Origin: Forficula auricularia
Taxonomy: Eukaryota; Arthropoda; Insecta; Dermaptera; Forficulidae
NCBI GenBank assembly: GCA_024734495.1
Contig: JALMQS010000722.1
Coordinates: forward strand, 1,310,254 to 1,374,253
Length of the DNA stretch: 64,000 bases
Reading direction: 5' to 3'
Shown one piece after another: positions 1-11,800 of this stretch. Below the pieces are notes generated by a model that was not told the DNA's origin, did no database searches, and saw only the letters and a list, made by a program, of their open reading frames with translations. The number at the start of each line of letters is the position of its first letter. Position 1 is the stretch's first letter. Position numbers and translations under genes: made by a program.

Positions 1-214
1 GCAAAACTTTACATTCAACTTAAGATAATTCCAAAATTTTGAATAATCAAAAGTTGAAAGTATCATGATTATTTGAAGAAAATTTCATCTTTCAATTAAT
101 ATAGTCACGAGATCTATAAATTGTGAGGAAGCTTAGTTATAGCCAAAAATATGGAGTACTATCCTTGGGAAAACAAAAGAAGCTGGCCCAGTTACCCCAC
201 CTGACCTTATGTGT

Positions 215-410
215 GTAAACTTTCCGAGTATTCCGTATAGTGCAATGTATAAGAGTCTGAAAAACTCTTTCCTTGCAATTCAATATCTCCGGAACTATAT
301 TGTTCATAAATTTCGTTTTGCCACCAATCGATGCACAACTATTTAAATAATAATCTTTCTAAATTTCAAAAAAATCCTAAGAAAACCCATATGGTGAAAC
401 AACTACGTTA
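215..410 (+). repeat. Dispersed repeat R1, copy 1
   Basis: About 200 bp starting TAAACTTTCCGAGTATTCCG. Two direct copies lie at 18201-18408 and 26369-26573. All three share the block GCAATGTATAAGAGTCTG (or a near variant) and end near ATGGTGAAACAACTAC. No coding potential was seen and the repeat class is unknown. Confidence 0.75.
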
Positions 411-1156
411 AGGACGTTCCCTAATAAATCGACTTTATTGCAATCCTTTTAAAACTTTGAATACACATATTAATAAGTGTCCTTTATACGTAAATTTTTT
501 TTCAATAGTCCTTGCGGCACTTAATTTGTAAATATTGATCATTGAAATTTGCATATTTAACATGCGAACCCTATCCCGATTGATGTTAAAGCAACTGTTT
601 CATTAAATAACATTCGTAATTTTCTTGAAATTATTTTGAAAAACTGAGAATCATTAGCTGAAGATATAACAAATATTCTTCTGTTAAAATAATTGTATCA
701 AGGGGTATTCGTTTTGTATGAAACATGTTAAAAGTTAGGTACTTTTGATGGTTTTCATTTTTTCTCTCATGACATGGCAGGTGAGAGATGGCAACTTGGC
801 AACGTCGCACTAAAATCACTCAATTTTTCCATATCTAAAAAACTTCTGCAGCTGGTATATTTGAGATTTTTAGCTAATTCTCTCAACCTAACTATACTGT
901 TCTAATCTATTTCGCGTTGAGCTGTTGTTAAATTCTTTTTTTTATTCTTTGTCTTTTAGCGTCGGTAAGAATGCAATGTTGCCAGATCCGAGAAATGACG
1001 CAGTGAAAATATTTTTGCCTTTCTGCGCATGTGAGAGTAGGGGAAAGAGCGAACTCCATCTGAGCTATATTAGGAAACGTCCTTAAAAACTTCAAGACGG
1101 CATCTAATTATTATACATAAGCCATCAGCGCCTTCATCAATAAATCTCAATGTTTT
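411..1156. other. No recognised feature
   Basis: AT-rich sequence. A short less AT-rich stretch near 950-1070 has no open frame or repeat partner that I can identify. Confidence 0.5.
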
Positions 1157-1224
1157 ATGGAAGTTTATGATTTTATGTCGGGCCGCACTCATTGCAGTGC
1201 TGGGCCACGGGTTGGACAGCCCTA
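1157..1224. mobile_element. Solo right end of a hAT-like element
   Basis: The block ATTTTATGTCGGGCCGCACT to TTGGACAGCCCTA matches the right end of the complete element at 14136-15736 (GTGTCGGGCCGCATTC ... TTGGACATCCCTG). The left end is absent here, so this is a truncated relic. Confidence 0.6.
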
Positions 1225-1299
1225 TTCTAAAAGATAGAAAATAAATTTTTCCAATAGGTTGTATTTAGTGGCTCCTTTATTTGTGAAGCCGAATCTACT

Positions 1300-1600
1300 C
1301 TTGATAAACGAGCAAAAATTGTTTGTTTATATATTTGTATCTTAGTTCTATTTTGAAAACGGCTTTACCGATTTTGATGAAACAAATTCTATTAACAAGT
1401 TTTGAGGATGAGAAAACGATCTGGCTAGGTCTGGACCTCGACAAATTTCATCTTAATTGATCTTTTCTTAATTAAAGTAATTATTGATAGATGAAAATGT
1501 CAATAAAAAAGTTTGTTTACATTTTTTCAATCATCTTTTATTTATTAATTGGTTTTTTAATTTTTAAAACCCACTAATAGGTTATAGCAAATATTTATAT
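1300..1600 (+). repeat. Dispersed repeat R2, copy 1
   Basis: Runs from ACGAGCAAAAATTGTTTGTT to the ACCCACTAATAGGTTATAG area. A direct copy lies at 53715-53995 and a partial copy at 37756-37855. It contains ACCGATTTTGATGAAAC, a phrase that recurs in several non-coding repeats here. Confidence 0.65.
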
Positions 1601-1682
1601 ATATATAATTAAAATTAAACAATTTAATTGATTAGGATTTTGAGCAGTAATTATCGGAAAAGAGTTTTTTCATTTAATTAGT

Positions 1683-1830
1683 TTTTCCTCTTATTAAAAA
1701 CAAGGACTAAAAAGATGATCAAGGTCAGTCGATGGTGGAGAAGTAATCTCCGGAGTCGAAGCTCAAATACAATGTATACATTAATTCATGTAAAATAATT
1801 GGTTTAATAAAATTTATAAAAAAAAATTAA
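1683..1830 (+). repeat. Dispersed repeat R3, copy 1
   Basis: Sequence around GATGGTGGAGAAGTAATCTC and TAAAATAATTGGTTTAATAA. It recurs as the reverse complement at about 25690-25835. Unknown class. Confidence 0.6.
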
Positions 1831-2014
1831 TTGATTATAAATTCGAGTATTAAATCCCACAAAGAGTTAATAAGAAATATGATTATATATTAGAATTTGC
1901 CAATTTAATTGATTATTATAAAACTCGATAAATTGTTATTTAATTAAAAAAATAATTATACGGAATTTATTTATATACCTATATATACATAATCTGTGGG
2001 CCACTAGAAAATTA

Positions 2015-2250
2015 GAAATGCAAAAACTGGGGGTGGGGGTGGGTGGTGCAGGATTGGTGGAGTGGCGGGTTCGGGGTCCAGGGGGCATAGCGGGGGTGGT
2101 TGTCTAGGGGGCGTGGATGGGGGTGTAGTATGGGGCGGGGGTCCAGGGGCTGGAATGGGGGTGGGGTGCCTGGGTGGTTTTTACTTAATATATAACTTCT
2201 TTAATTGAAGCAAAAAGTTGGCGAGCATCGCTCGGTGGCTCCAGGTACTA
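2015..2250 (+). repeat. G-rich repeat tail with terminal hairpin
   Basis: After the shared block CTAGAAAATTAGAAATGCAA, about 150 bases are almost only G and T with GGGG runs. The block ends near GCGAGCATCGCTCGGTGGCT then CCAGGTACTAT. The same end occurs after the G-rich tract at 38735-38880. GAGC-ATC-GCTC can form a small hairpin just before the end. This resembles a Helitron 3' end, though CTAT is not the canonical CTRR. It is G-quadruplex prone. Confidence 0.5.
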
Positions 2251-2499
2251 TACTATAATGTAAACAGAAAAAGAATCGTTAATAATAAATAACAAGCGAA
2301 AATCGACGACACGATCATGCCTGGACTTGATTTCTGACATATTCTCGGCAGGATTACTTTGTATATTTGTTTTATTTTGTTAATTTATTTATTTGTTTTG
2401 TTTATTTATATATTTTTTCTATTCATTTGTTTATTTATTGTTTTATTTTTTAAATCATGACTTTCATCAAGCGCTCCTCGTGGAGCCTATGATGAAAAA

Positions 2500-2610
2500 A
2501 ACAAACAAACACAAAAACAAGGAATATAAAACTGTAAACAAAGAGAATAAATGAAAATTTATTTAATATATATAAAATGTCTCGTCTTCGTGCCGCCACA
2601 TGTATATAAT
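2500..2610. repeat. Dispersed repeat R4 next to DOLPP1 exon 1
   Basis: A block with GAATATAAAACTGTAAAC and AAAATGTCTCGTCTTC. Related arms occur at 17590-17700 (inverted) and 18095-18200 (direct). Here a single arm sits about 100 bp upstream of the DOLPP1 start codon. Confidence 0.6.
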
Positions 2611-2709
2611 GCGATTAGAAATTGTTGGGTTGTTTGGGGGGAGCGGCGGGTTTTTTGAAATTGCTCGAAGGGGGCTGAGAGGCGGGGGGCAGCGGGGGGA
2701 AACAACAAG

Positions 2710-2815
2710 ATGGCAGCAACGCACGATTCCTCCCCGAAATCGAATTCATTTTTCCCGAATGACGACCGAATAGAATGGGTTCCACTCACACTTACTCTAG
2801 TCGAATATCCTCAAG
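2710..2815 (+). CDS. DOLPP1: DOLPP1 coding exon 1
   Basis: Starts at ATG 2710 and encodes residues 1-35 plus the first base of codon 36, ending [15 protein letters not shown], which resembles the family segment WRPVTLTHVEYP. Donor GTAATA at 2816. The 5' UTR and promoter cannot be bounded; no convincing TATA box is seen, and dispersed-repeat sequence lies only about 100 bp upstream of the ATG. Confidence 0.9.
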
Positions 2816-5800
2816 GTAATATAAATTCCAACTTTTATCCATTTCTAATTTAACTTGTTTACAAATTAAATGACAACACTTCAACTAATACAAACATAAC
2901 CTTACTTTTAGACATAGGCATTCGAAAGAGAAAAATTTATTTATATTTTATTTAATAAATAAATTAACTTATTGACTTAAATGTTTTAAAATGCATGACA
3001 TAATATTAGTTTTAATACTATTAATAAAAATGTTGTTGGTTTTTTTTACCAATTTTTTTATCTTTAATGTCAGTCAGTCAGTCAGGATGATGGTGATTTG
3101 GATGGAAAGCTTTTTTATTCTCTTTAAAGTAGCCCAGTTAAGAGGTAAATGAAAAAAATTAATTTAAAATCTGATCAAATTTTGAAAGGTGGTGTGTATA
3201 GACCCTATAAATTTCACCCCTTCATTTCGGGCTCCGAAGAAGGGAAAGTTTCGGTTTTTCAATTTCCTCCTTTATTAATGTGCCAAGCTTTACCAGTATG
3301 CCAAATTTCAGCATTCTTGCTAGATTGTATTTTCACTTTATGTTAATTAAGACTATAATGTCACCCCTTCATTTTAGGCCCATAAGGGAAAGTTTCGGTT
3401 TTTCAATTTCCTTCTTTATTAATGTGCCAAGCTTTACCAGTATGCCAAATTTCAGCATTCTTGCTAGATTGTATTTTCACTTTATGTTAATTAAGACTAT
3501 AAATGTCACCCCTTCATTTTAGGCCCATAAGGGAAAGTTTCGGTTTTTCAATTTCCTTCTTTATTAATGTGCCAAGCTTTACCAGTATGCCAAATTTCAG
3601 CCATGTGTCTAGATCTCTGACTAGGGCTAGTCACGCTTTTTTTAAGAATTTTGGAGTTTGAAGAAAATCGGTTATGGTGTTTTCGGACGAGGAGTAGGGG
3701 ATAGGTTTTCGTTGATTTTAAAATTTCGACCAATCAAGTACAGGACGTTTCGGCTTCTATAATACTTGACCCGTCAAGAGATAACACCGAGAGAGAATCA
3801 ATTACTCTAACTACTACTTTTAGTGAAGTTAATTCTCTCATTAATATATCAAAGAATAATTAACATATTAACAAGAAATGTTTTTCATCGCGTTTTTAAT
3901 CAAGATATATATATATATATATATATGGCGAGAGTACTGCTGGGTCATTCCATGTCAACTCAACACACCCATTACCTCACCACTTTAGATTTTTCTTGAA
4001 ATTTGGTACACTGATATGCTGTGCTAATATGAATGAAAATACAAAATTTCAAATTTTTATCTTGAATAGTTTTTTTACGTACGGCCGTGAAATTTTCAAA
4101 AAATCGCAAAAAAACCACGAACAAACAATTTTGAAAACTGCTCTAAAAGCTGTCTTGAATTGAGTAAGAGAGGTGGAACAGGTGTCATTTTGCAGCTTTT
4201 TTAATGCTCTTTTCAGAGACATACAACATGACATAGGTAGTAATAAAAATTTTTTTTCAAAATATAAATCAAATTTTTGATAAAAAGTACCAGTTTTAAA
4301 ATTTTCAAAAAAATTCTGTAAATAGATAGTACTTTCATAAACTACTATGCAAAATATAATGATGGGGATGGTAATGGGGTCTATGTTTAAAAAAATTATT
4401 ACTGACTCTTGTTTTTCATAAATAGCCAGTTTTGACCAAATAATAATGATTTTAATTTAGTGAAACGACATTTTATGAAAAATCACTTTGTGTATATTAA
4501 ACTATGGTTATGAATATACTAGATACTAATCGAACAAACACATTCGCCAATTCATTTATCCCTATGACATCTAGAGACTGGAACTCTCTTCCCCCGACCG
4601 TCTTTCCAGGTACTTATAACCTTCAATCTTTCAAGACCAGCATCCACAGATACCTTCGACTGATACCCAATCCCTAAATCTCCCCTTATCTTCACGTTAC
4701 AAGGGTCCACCACGGACTACAGAGGTTGTACCTTCTTGGTGCAACTTCTTCTTGTATCAATATCATTATAAAAAAAAAAATAGAAATTCTAAGGGCCGGT
4801 TGTATGTCTCAAAGTAAATGCTTTTTACCACTAACAAACGGTAGATTGTAAATGGAGCCACTGGGATGGCCAATCAGATGACAGGCACTTTCAGTTACTT
4901 ACACTTACAGGTGACACTTTCAGTTCCTGTCATCTGATTGGCCATCCCAGTGGCTCCATTTACCATCTACCGTTTGTTAGTGGTAAAAAGCATTTATTTT
5001 GAGACATACAACCGGCCCTGAGAGCTGTGTGAACGGTTGTGCCATCAATAGCTACTGCAGCTTTACCTCCGGCCTCACCCTTCACCCGCCCTCTCTCACT
5101 TCCCCTACCAGCGGCCCAGAATCGTAGCGGAATGGGAATCTTACAGGGTCGCTTTTTCCCATTTAGACCCTGCCCAGCAAAGCTTCAAAAACTAAAAAAC
5201 ACGCTTCTAAAAAGTTCAAAATAATGTAATACTTAATCAAAAAGCGTGGGGAGCAGAAACATGTACTTTTAATTAATTTCGACAAAGGGCCCACGCTTTT
5301 TGATTGTGTATTACATTGTTTTGTACTTTTTAGAAGCTTGTTTTTTATTTTTTTTAAAATATAATTTTTTTTTTTTACTTTTTAGTCTTAATTATTTTTA
5401 TAGAGAATTTAACAGAATGAAAGTCACATTGATAGATAGATACATACAGGTGAGGCTAATATAAAGTGTGTAAAAACTAAAAAAAAACACGCTTCTAAAA
5501 AGTACAAAATAATCAAAAACCGTGGGAGATTTTGTCGAAATTAATTAAAAGTACATGTTTCTGCGTCCCACAATTTTTGATTAAATATTACATTATTTTG
5601 TACTTTTCAGAAGCATGTTTTTTTAGGAACGAAATTTTCTCTGGAGAGAGACGGACTGGTAGAAATTTTAATTGAAAGTAATGGAAGGCAGCCCAGAGGT
5701 AGTGAGGAAAGACTACTACTAGCTCTGGGCTGCCTTCCATTACTTTCAATTATGTTTTTTTAGTTTTTTTAAAATATTTTTATTTCTATTGAAACATTCA

Positions 5801-8800
5801 GTGCGAGATTTATTTGAAAGCAAAAAATTGGCAAAGAGGAACATGTAAGCGAAAGTCGTCCGATGCACACATCAGTTAATTAATTGAACGTTTCTTTGAA
5901 TCCAATTTTTTTTTTTTAATTTCAACTGGGCACCCTTTTTAAATTTCCATTATCAAGTGGCTTTTAACCACCCACCTTGCTTTCAGATCATCATTGAGAG
6001 ATTTTTTCAAATATAATTTCACAAAATTCTTTATTGTTTGAAAACAAAATAAACTTCCAAGTAAAAATTTAATATACCAGTTTAATTATTATTATTATAA
6101 TTTTTTTTAATGTATAATTCAAAATGTCTCTTACTTTCTTTTGGTATAATTATTCTAAATTTGTTAAAATTTTCAGGAGATTGGATCGGCAAAGTATTAG
6201 CTATTATTAGTCTAGTTCCGTTCGGAATCCTTTCAGGCTTTGTCGCTCTTATATTATTTAGAAGGGATTTGCACACAGTAAATATTTTTATCTTCTCTTT
6301 TTTGGAATATTGAAATTTTTAATATTTTAAAATTGTACCTTCTCTTTTTTTTTTTTTTTAGATCACATTTTTCCTTGGAACCCTTTTTAATGAAATAATC
6401 AATTTGATATTAAAACATGTTATTTGTGAAGCACGCCCTATGTACAGAAGTTCTGTTTACACAGAATATGGAATGCCCTCGTCACATTCGCAATTTATGT
6501 GGTTTTTTGCCACCTATGTTACTTTTTTTGTTTTTATCAGGTAATAAATAATTTTTTTGTTTTAATCGAACATTATTAATACAAACTTTTAGTTTTGCTT
6601 TGTTTTTGCTCATTTTCATTTTAAGGGGGGGGGGGGGCCTCCACATCTCCCCCTTATAGCCCTCCGATCCTCCCACTCAGGATCCGGTTGAGTGGCTCAT
6701 TCAGGGTGTGGCCACAGCAGAACGGTGTGAAACCTTAGTATGCTGCGGCCAAGAATAAAATAATAATAACAAAAAAAAAAGGGAATACCGCATGTCGTCC
6801 AAACAATAAAAATAAATAAATAAATAGACTGGGAAGAATAAATAAATAATCATATAAATAAATAAAAAAATACTTAGAATATGTCACTGGGTTTGAAGAA
6901 ATTGTTGTTAAATTATTTAAAAATAAATAATTTAAAAAACAGATGGATAAATAAGTAGACAATATGTCGAAACATTCATTATAATAATTAGAGATGAAAC
7001 GGATATTCGGTAACTATCCGGTAACCGGCCTATCCGGCTCAAATTTTAAATCCGGCCGAATACCGAATAAGGAACGAGTATCCGGCCGGATACCGGATTT
7101 CAAATAAATTCACCATAAAGGTGATATTTTTTTTATCGAAGACATTTTTCTTCGGTACCTTACTTTAAATTTATAGAAAAAAATAGTAATAAAATTACCA
7201 CAAACTCAAACAACAAGAACACGTTTTTTCATAACCTCTTATGATCGTATTTGCAATCAATTCAAGAAGACAATAAAGCGCTAATGTCACTCATAAACGA
7301 AAGGGCCCGAAATCACCCGAGTCCACCCGATCGCTTAGTGAATCACTCTTGAAACGAGTCGCCACTCGACTATGTTCTGCCGGATATTCGGTTATCCGGC
7401 TTCAAGGTTGGCCGAATATTCGGTATTCGGTATCCGGCACAACATCTATCCGTTTCATCTCTGATAATAATGGTCGACATGAATAACATTAATACATTAT
7501 GGCAGTGGCCTGGTGGGAAAAATACTAAATTTTGTAATAAATAGGAAATATACCAGAAATATAATTATAAAATTATATATTACAGAATCTTATTATTAAA
7601 TGAACAATTCTTGTAGATATACAGGGTGTTTCTAAATTGATGCGAAGTATTTTAAAGGGTGATTTTTCAGCAAAAATTAAGGTGGGCTGTTTCATATAAT
7701 TTTTTGTTCAAAACCCCTTCCCATCCAAATTAGAGCCCTCTAAAGTTAGGGAAAACAAATTGTTATTATTTAATATATCCACTATGGAAGAATTTAGAAG
7801 AATGAAATTAGACAGATAACTGATGCTAAAATAAAATGACCGTTTTTGACGATTTTTGTAACCCTAAAATTTTATCAGGGGTTTTGAACAAAAAATTAAA
7901 TGAAGGACCCCTTTTAATTTTTGCTGAAAAATCACCCTTTAAAACATTTCGCATCAACTTGGAAACACCCTGTATATATATACCGGGTATTTATCTTGAG
8001 ACAGTCTTATAACTCAAAAACAGTGCATTATATGGGAAAAAGTTTCAAATAAAAGTTTATTTATATCGAGGCTAAGCTACCTAGAACAAGCATTCAAGGG
8101 TATTTTAAGGTCAAGTTCTGTTTTTTAAATAGAACCCTATATTTTTCTTTACGTCCCCATATTCTACAAAAAAAACTGAATAACTTTCATAAGAACTATT
8201 TTTTATACGACATCAAATAAACAAAATGCATGAATCAATTTATATCTCAAAAAAAATTCTTAATAATTATTTTTAACAATTATTTAACTTAATTATCAAA
8301 TAATAATGATTAAATAATTAATTATTAAATAAATATTTATTTAATTGAAAAGTCACAACAATGAAAATAAGGGTTTATAATGATATTAAAACTTCATTAT
8401 ACACAGATTTAAGAGATGATTTTCGACTTAATAGAACTATTTAAAATTCTTGAGTTTAAAAAAGTTGATTTCTCGTGTCAATTCAGTAGATAGTTATATT
8501 GTATTACTATAATAAAAATGGAGCATTTTTTGTTGAAGACAGAATTAAAATGGTCTTAATATATGCGGTGAATGTGGAATAACTGTTATGGGGCTGCCAT
8601 TGAAATGGATGTCGAGCGTTTTCCTGATAGGAATACACTCGAAAGCTTCATTTTATCGTTTTTAAAATACCAAAAAATTTTTTTTTTTTTTTAATGCAAT
8701 CGAATGCAAGAAGGGGTGCACCAGTAAAGATGCAGCCCCTATGGATCTCGAAAGACCCTTGCATTACCGAAGAGAAGAGAAAGTTGATTAAGTGAGAGGG

Positions 8801-11800
8801 TGTAGACGTAGGTGTCTATGCACTCCAGTTTTGAAGGTTTGAAGATTATAGGTGCTGGGAAAGATAGAGGCTGGAAGAGAGTTCCAGTTCCTTGAAGTCA
8901 TGGGGATATATGTATTCGCGAATGAAGTGGTCCGGCACTTTTCTAATTTGACCGCGAAAGAGTGTTGGGAGTCGGCAAAACGTGTGCTGCGTGCAAAGCA
9001 TGCTTTGGGGGGAATTATTGATTTTATCTCATCGGAGCACCTGCCGTGATAGTATCTATAGAAAAGGGAAAGGGCAGAGACATCTCTTCGATGAGCCAGC
9101 GAGTCGAGGGAGTCGGTGAGGGTAGAATCGTCAATTAGCCTGACGGCTCGTTTCTGAATTGCATCCAGGGTAGCAAGAGAATATTTAGAGGCTCCTCTCC
9201 ACAGATGAGAGCCGTATTCGAGACAGGGGCGGATTTGGGCCTTGTAGATGGTGAGAAGTTGTGGGGTTTGTAAAATCGCTTGGACCTGAATAAGAAGCCA
9301 ATCTTCCTTGCTGCAGATTTCGCCACAGAGGAGATGTGTTCATTCCAAGACAGGTCAGATGCGACAGAGACGCCCAACATGGATAGGCTGTCACACATTT
9401 TCAGGGTATTCGAATCGAAGTGAATATCAGGGAAATCTTTATTTTCGCGCCTAGAAATTAGACAACATTGAGTCTTGTTTGAATTGAAGTTAACTAAATT
9501 TTGTGAGCCCCATTTATTCAGTTTGTCTAGGTCGAGAGTAATTGAGGAGGTAACATTGATTCGATTATTCGGGAGTGAGGGTTTGCCGTGTAGAGTGCTA
9601 TCGTCGGCGTAACAATGAGTGGGGTTTGCCGTTTGATCGAAAAGGTCGTTTATATAAATTAGGAAGAGTGTGGAGGAGATTACGGAGCCTTGGGGAACAC
9701 CAGAGTTTGTGGAGAACGACGTTATAAAGCTTGTTCTAGGTTGACAAACAATAGCATAGTATAGTTTCCCCCTCGATATAAATAAACTTTTATTTTAAAC
9801 TTTTTTTCATATAATGCACTGTTTTTGAGTTATAAGACTGTCTCAAGATAAAAAAACTCACCCTGTATACGGCCTTCTTGGGAAACGGGCATAGCCAATG
9901 TGGCACATTATCATTATTTTATAATTTATATGCTGTTCGTGGACCGGTGAAATTTCCTTAAACACCGACTTTTCAGAAAACTGATCTAGATTGCACGTTT
10001 TTAATGAGGAAATCTCATCAGAATGGAGAGTGTGAGGTGCATTTGTGGTTGTAGCTGAAACTTATCTTGTCTTGCTATAAATATCAATACAATCACCAAA
10101 GGAGCAAATAAATCTACAATTACAAATTTATTTAATTACAAAAAAAATTTCTTTTTTTTAGATTACATCATATGAATAATAATACATTTCTAGAATCTGT
10201 TTGGAAAACAGCCATAATTTCTACTTGTGTATTAATGGCAATATTAGTTACGATAAGCAGGTAAGATTTTTTTTCTCTTTCTTTATAAACTACTTAATTT
10301 CCATTCGTAAAAGTCACAACATTTTAAAAATATTGCGCGCAGGCACCCAGGGGAAAAATCCAAAAACAAACCTTTTTTTATACTTGTACTCATTGTTTGA
10401 AAGTAACGCGCCTTTTTGTTTTTGAGGGGCGTAAATCCTCAAAGGCTGCTATGTTTATCTTTATGATTTTATATATTTTTTGGATAGTGCGCTGGTTTGA
10501 TTATCTCGGTCAGTGATTCTCAACGTTTTTTTGTCACTGGACACTTTTAATAATTTAAAAAATTTGACGGCACACTAATAATAAATAATAAAATAAATTA
10601 ATAGAATTTTATTTGGTTTATTGGTTGATGTAGGTACCTATAAAATTATCATAGGACATACTGCATCCTGTAAAATGTTACTACCTCTTCAGTTCAAATG
10701 ATCAAATAAATATTTGGATTAAATATAATAGTGTCAATTGATAAAGAAATGTAAAAAAAAAAATGAATAATTTTCAATTCTGGAGAGTCCACTGCCTAGC
10801 AGTGGCGGCACACTTCAAGAATCTCGCAAGAAGTTCCGGCGGTGGTTGAGAATCACTGATCTAGGTATTAATGTTACACATATTTAATATCCTGTTAAGA
10901 AAATGGATGGAAGGCAAAGGTAGTTCTCTTCAAAAGAGTATGGAACAAAAAGACAACAATTAACGTTTATATAAAATTTATTTAGTAATCAACAAAAGGG
11001 CAGGTTTAGAAAATGTGTAGTGTTGAGAGAGGTGATAAAGGATAGTATTTGGGATAGTGTAAGTTATAGGAGCCTGTTTGTCGGTCCTGGGTTCCCTTGC
11101 GCAAAATTGAATGCGCTGCGTGGGCTGTGTGCGCTACTCACGGCATGTACGGAGCGCCAAGTGCCCAGTGTTGCTTTCTCTGAATTTAGTTATCCAGAAA
11201 AGAAAGGGTGGGTTTCTTGCCGCATATTAGGGCAAAGTAAAGTGTTTGTTTGTGTCTCGCCAATGTATGGATTGGCGATTAAACAAGTTTTTTGCTAAGC
11301 GTGGCTTAGCGATTGGATAGTGATAAAACCTTAGACTCACACAATATAGCGAATAACACACCTTCAGGGAATAATTCTATTACATATTTAAAGTGAGTGG
11401 CTATTTGTAAGCCCGTGCAATAAAAATTAGAGATATCTTTACCCTCTGAGGGCATTCGAATAAGAACGGCTTTTAAACATACAAGGCTTGGGTATGCGAA
11501 ATGGTGGGGGGGGGGGGGTGAACTTGCAAAAGTGACCCCTAGGTGTCGAGTGCCATGGGTGGGAGTAGCCACGTGATTAGGGTGAAAGATTTGTGCTAAT
11601 TTGAACACTCATTCTTTTGTTCTTTTCACAGAATGCACGAAATTCCACCAAATGTTGTTGAGAAATCGCTCGTCGTCGGGCAAAATTAAGGATTTTTTTT
11701 TATTTTTGTTTTTATGTTATATCCAGTCAAATTGTCCTCAAATGGGCCCCTATATGAGGAAAGTTTTGGGGTAGTTCTGATTTTTTGCCTATATATGTTT

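Noticed and set aside
3190..3610. CRISPR-like regular repeats
   Set aside because: Units are contiguous tandem copies without unique spacers, in a eukaryotic intron.
11306..11608. 100-codon minus-strand frame
   Set aside because: Crosses a G homopolymer and has no domain, splice sites or relation to DOLPP1.
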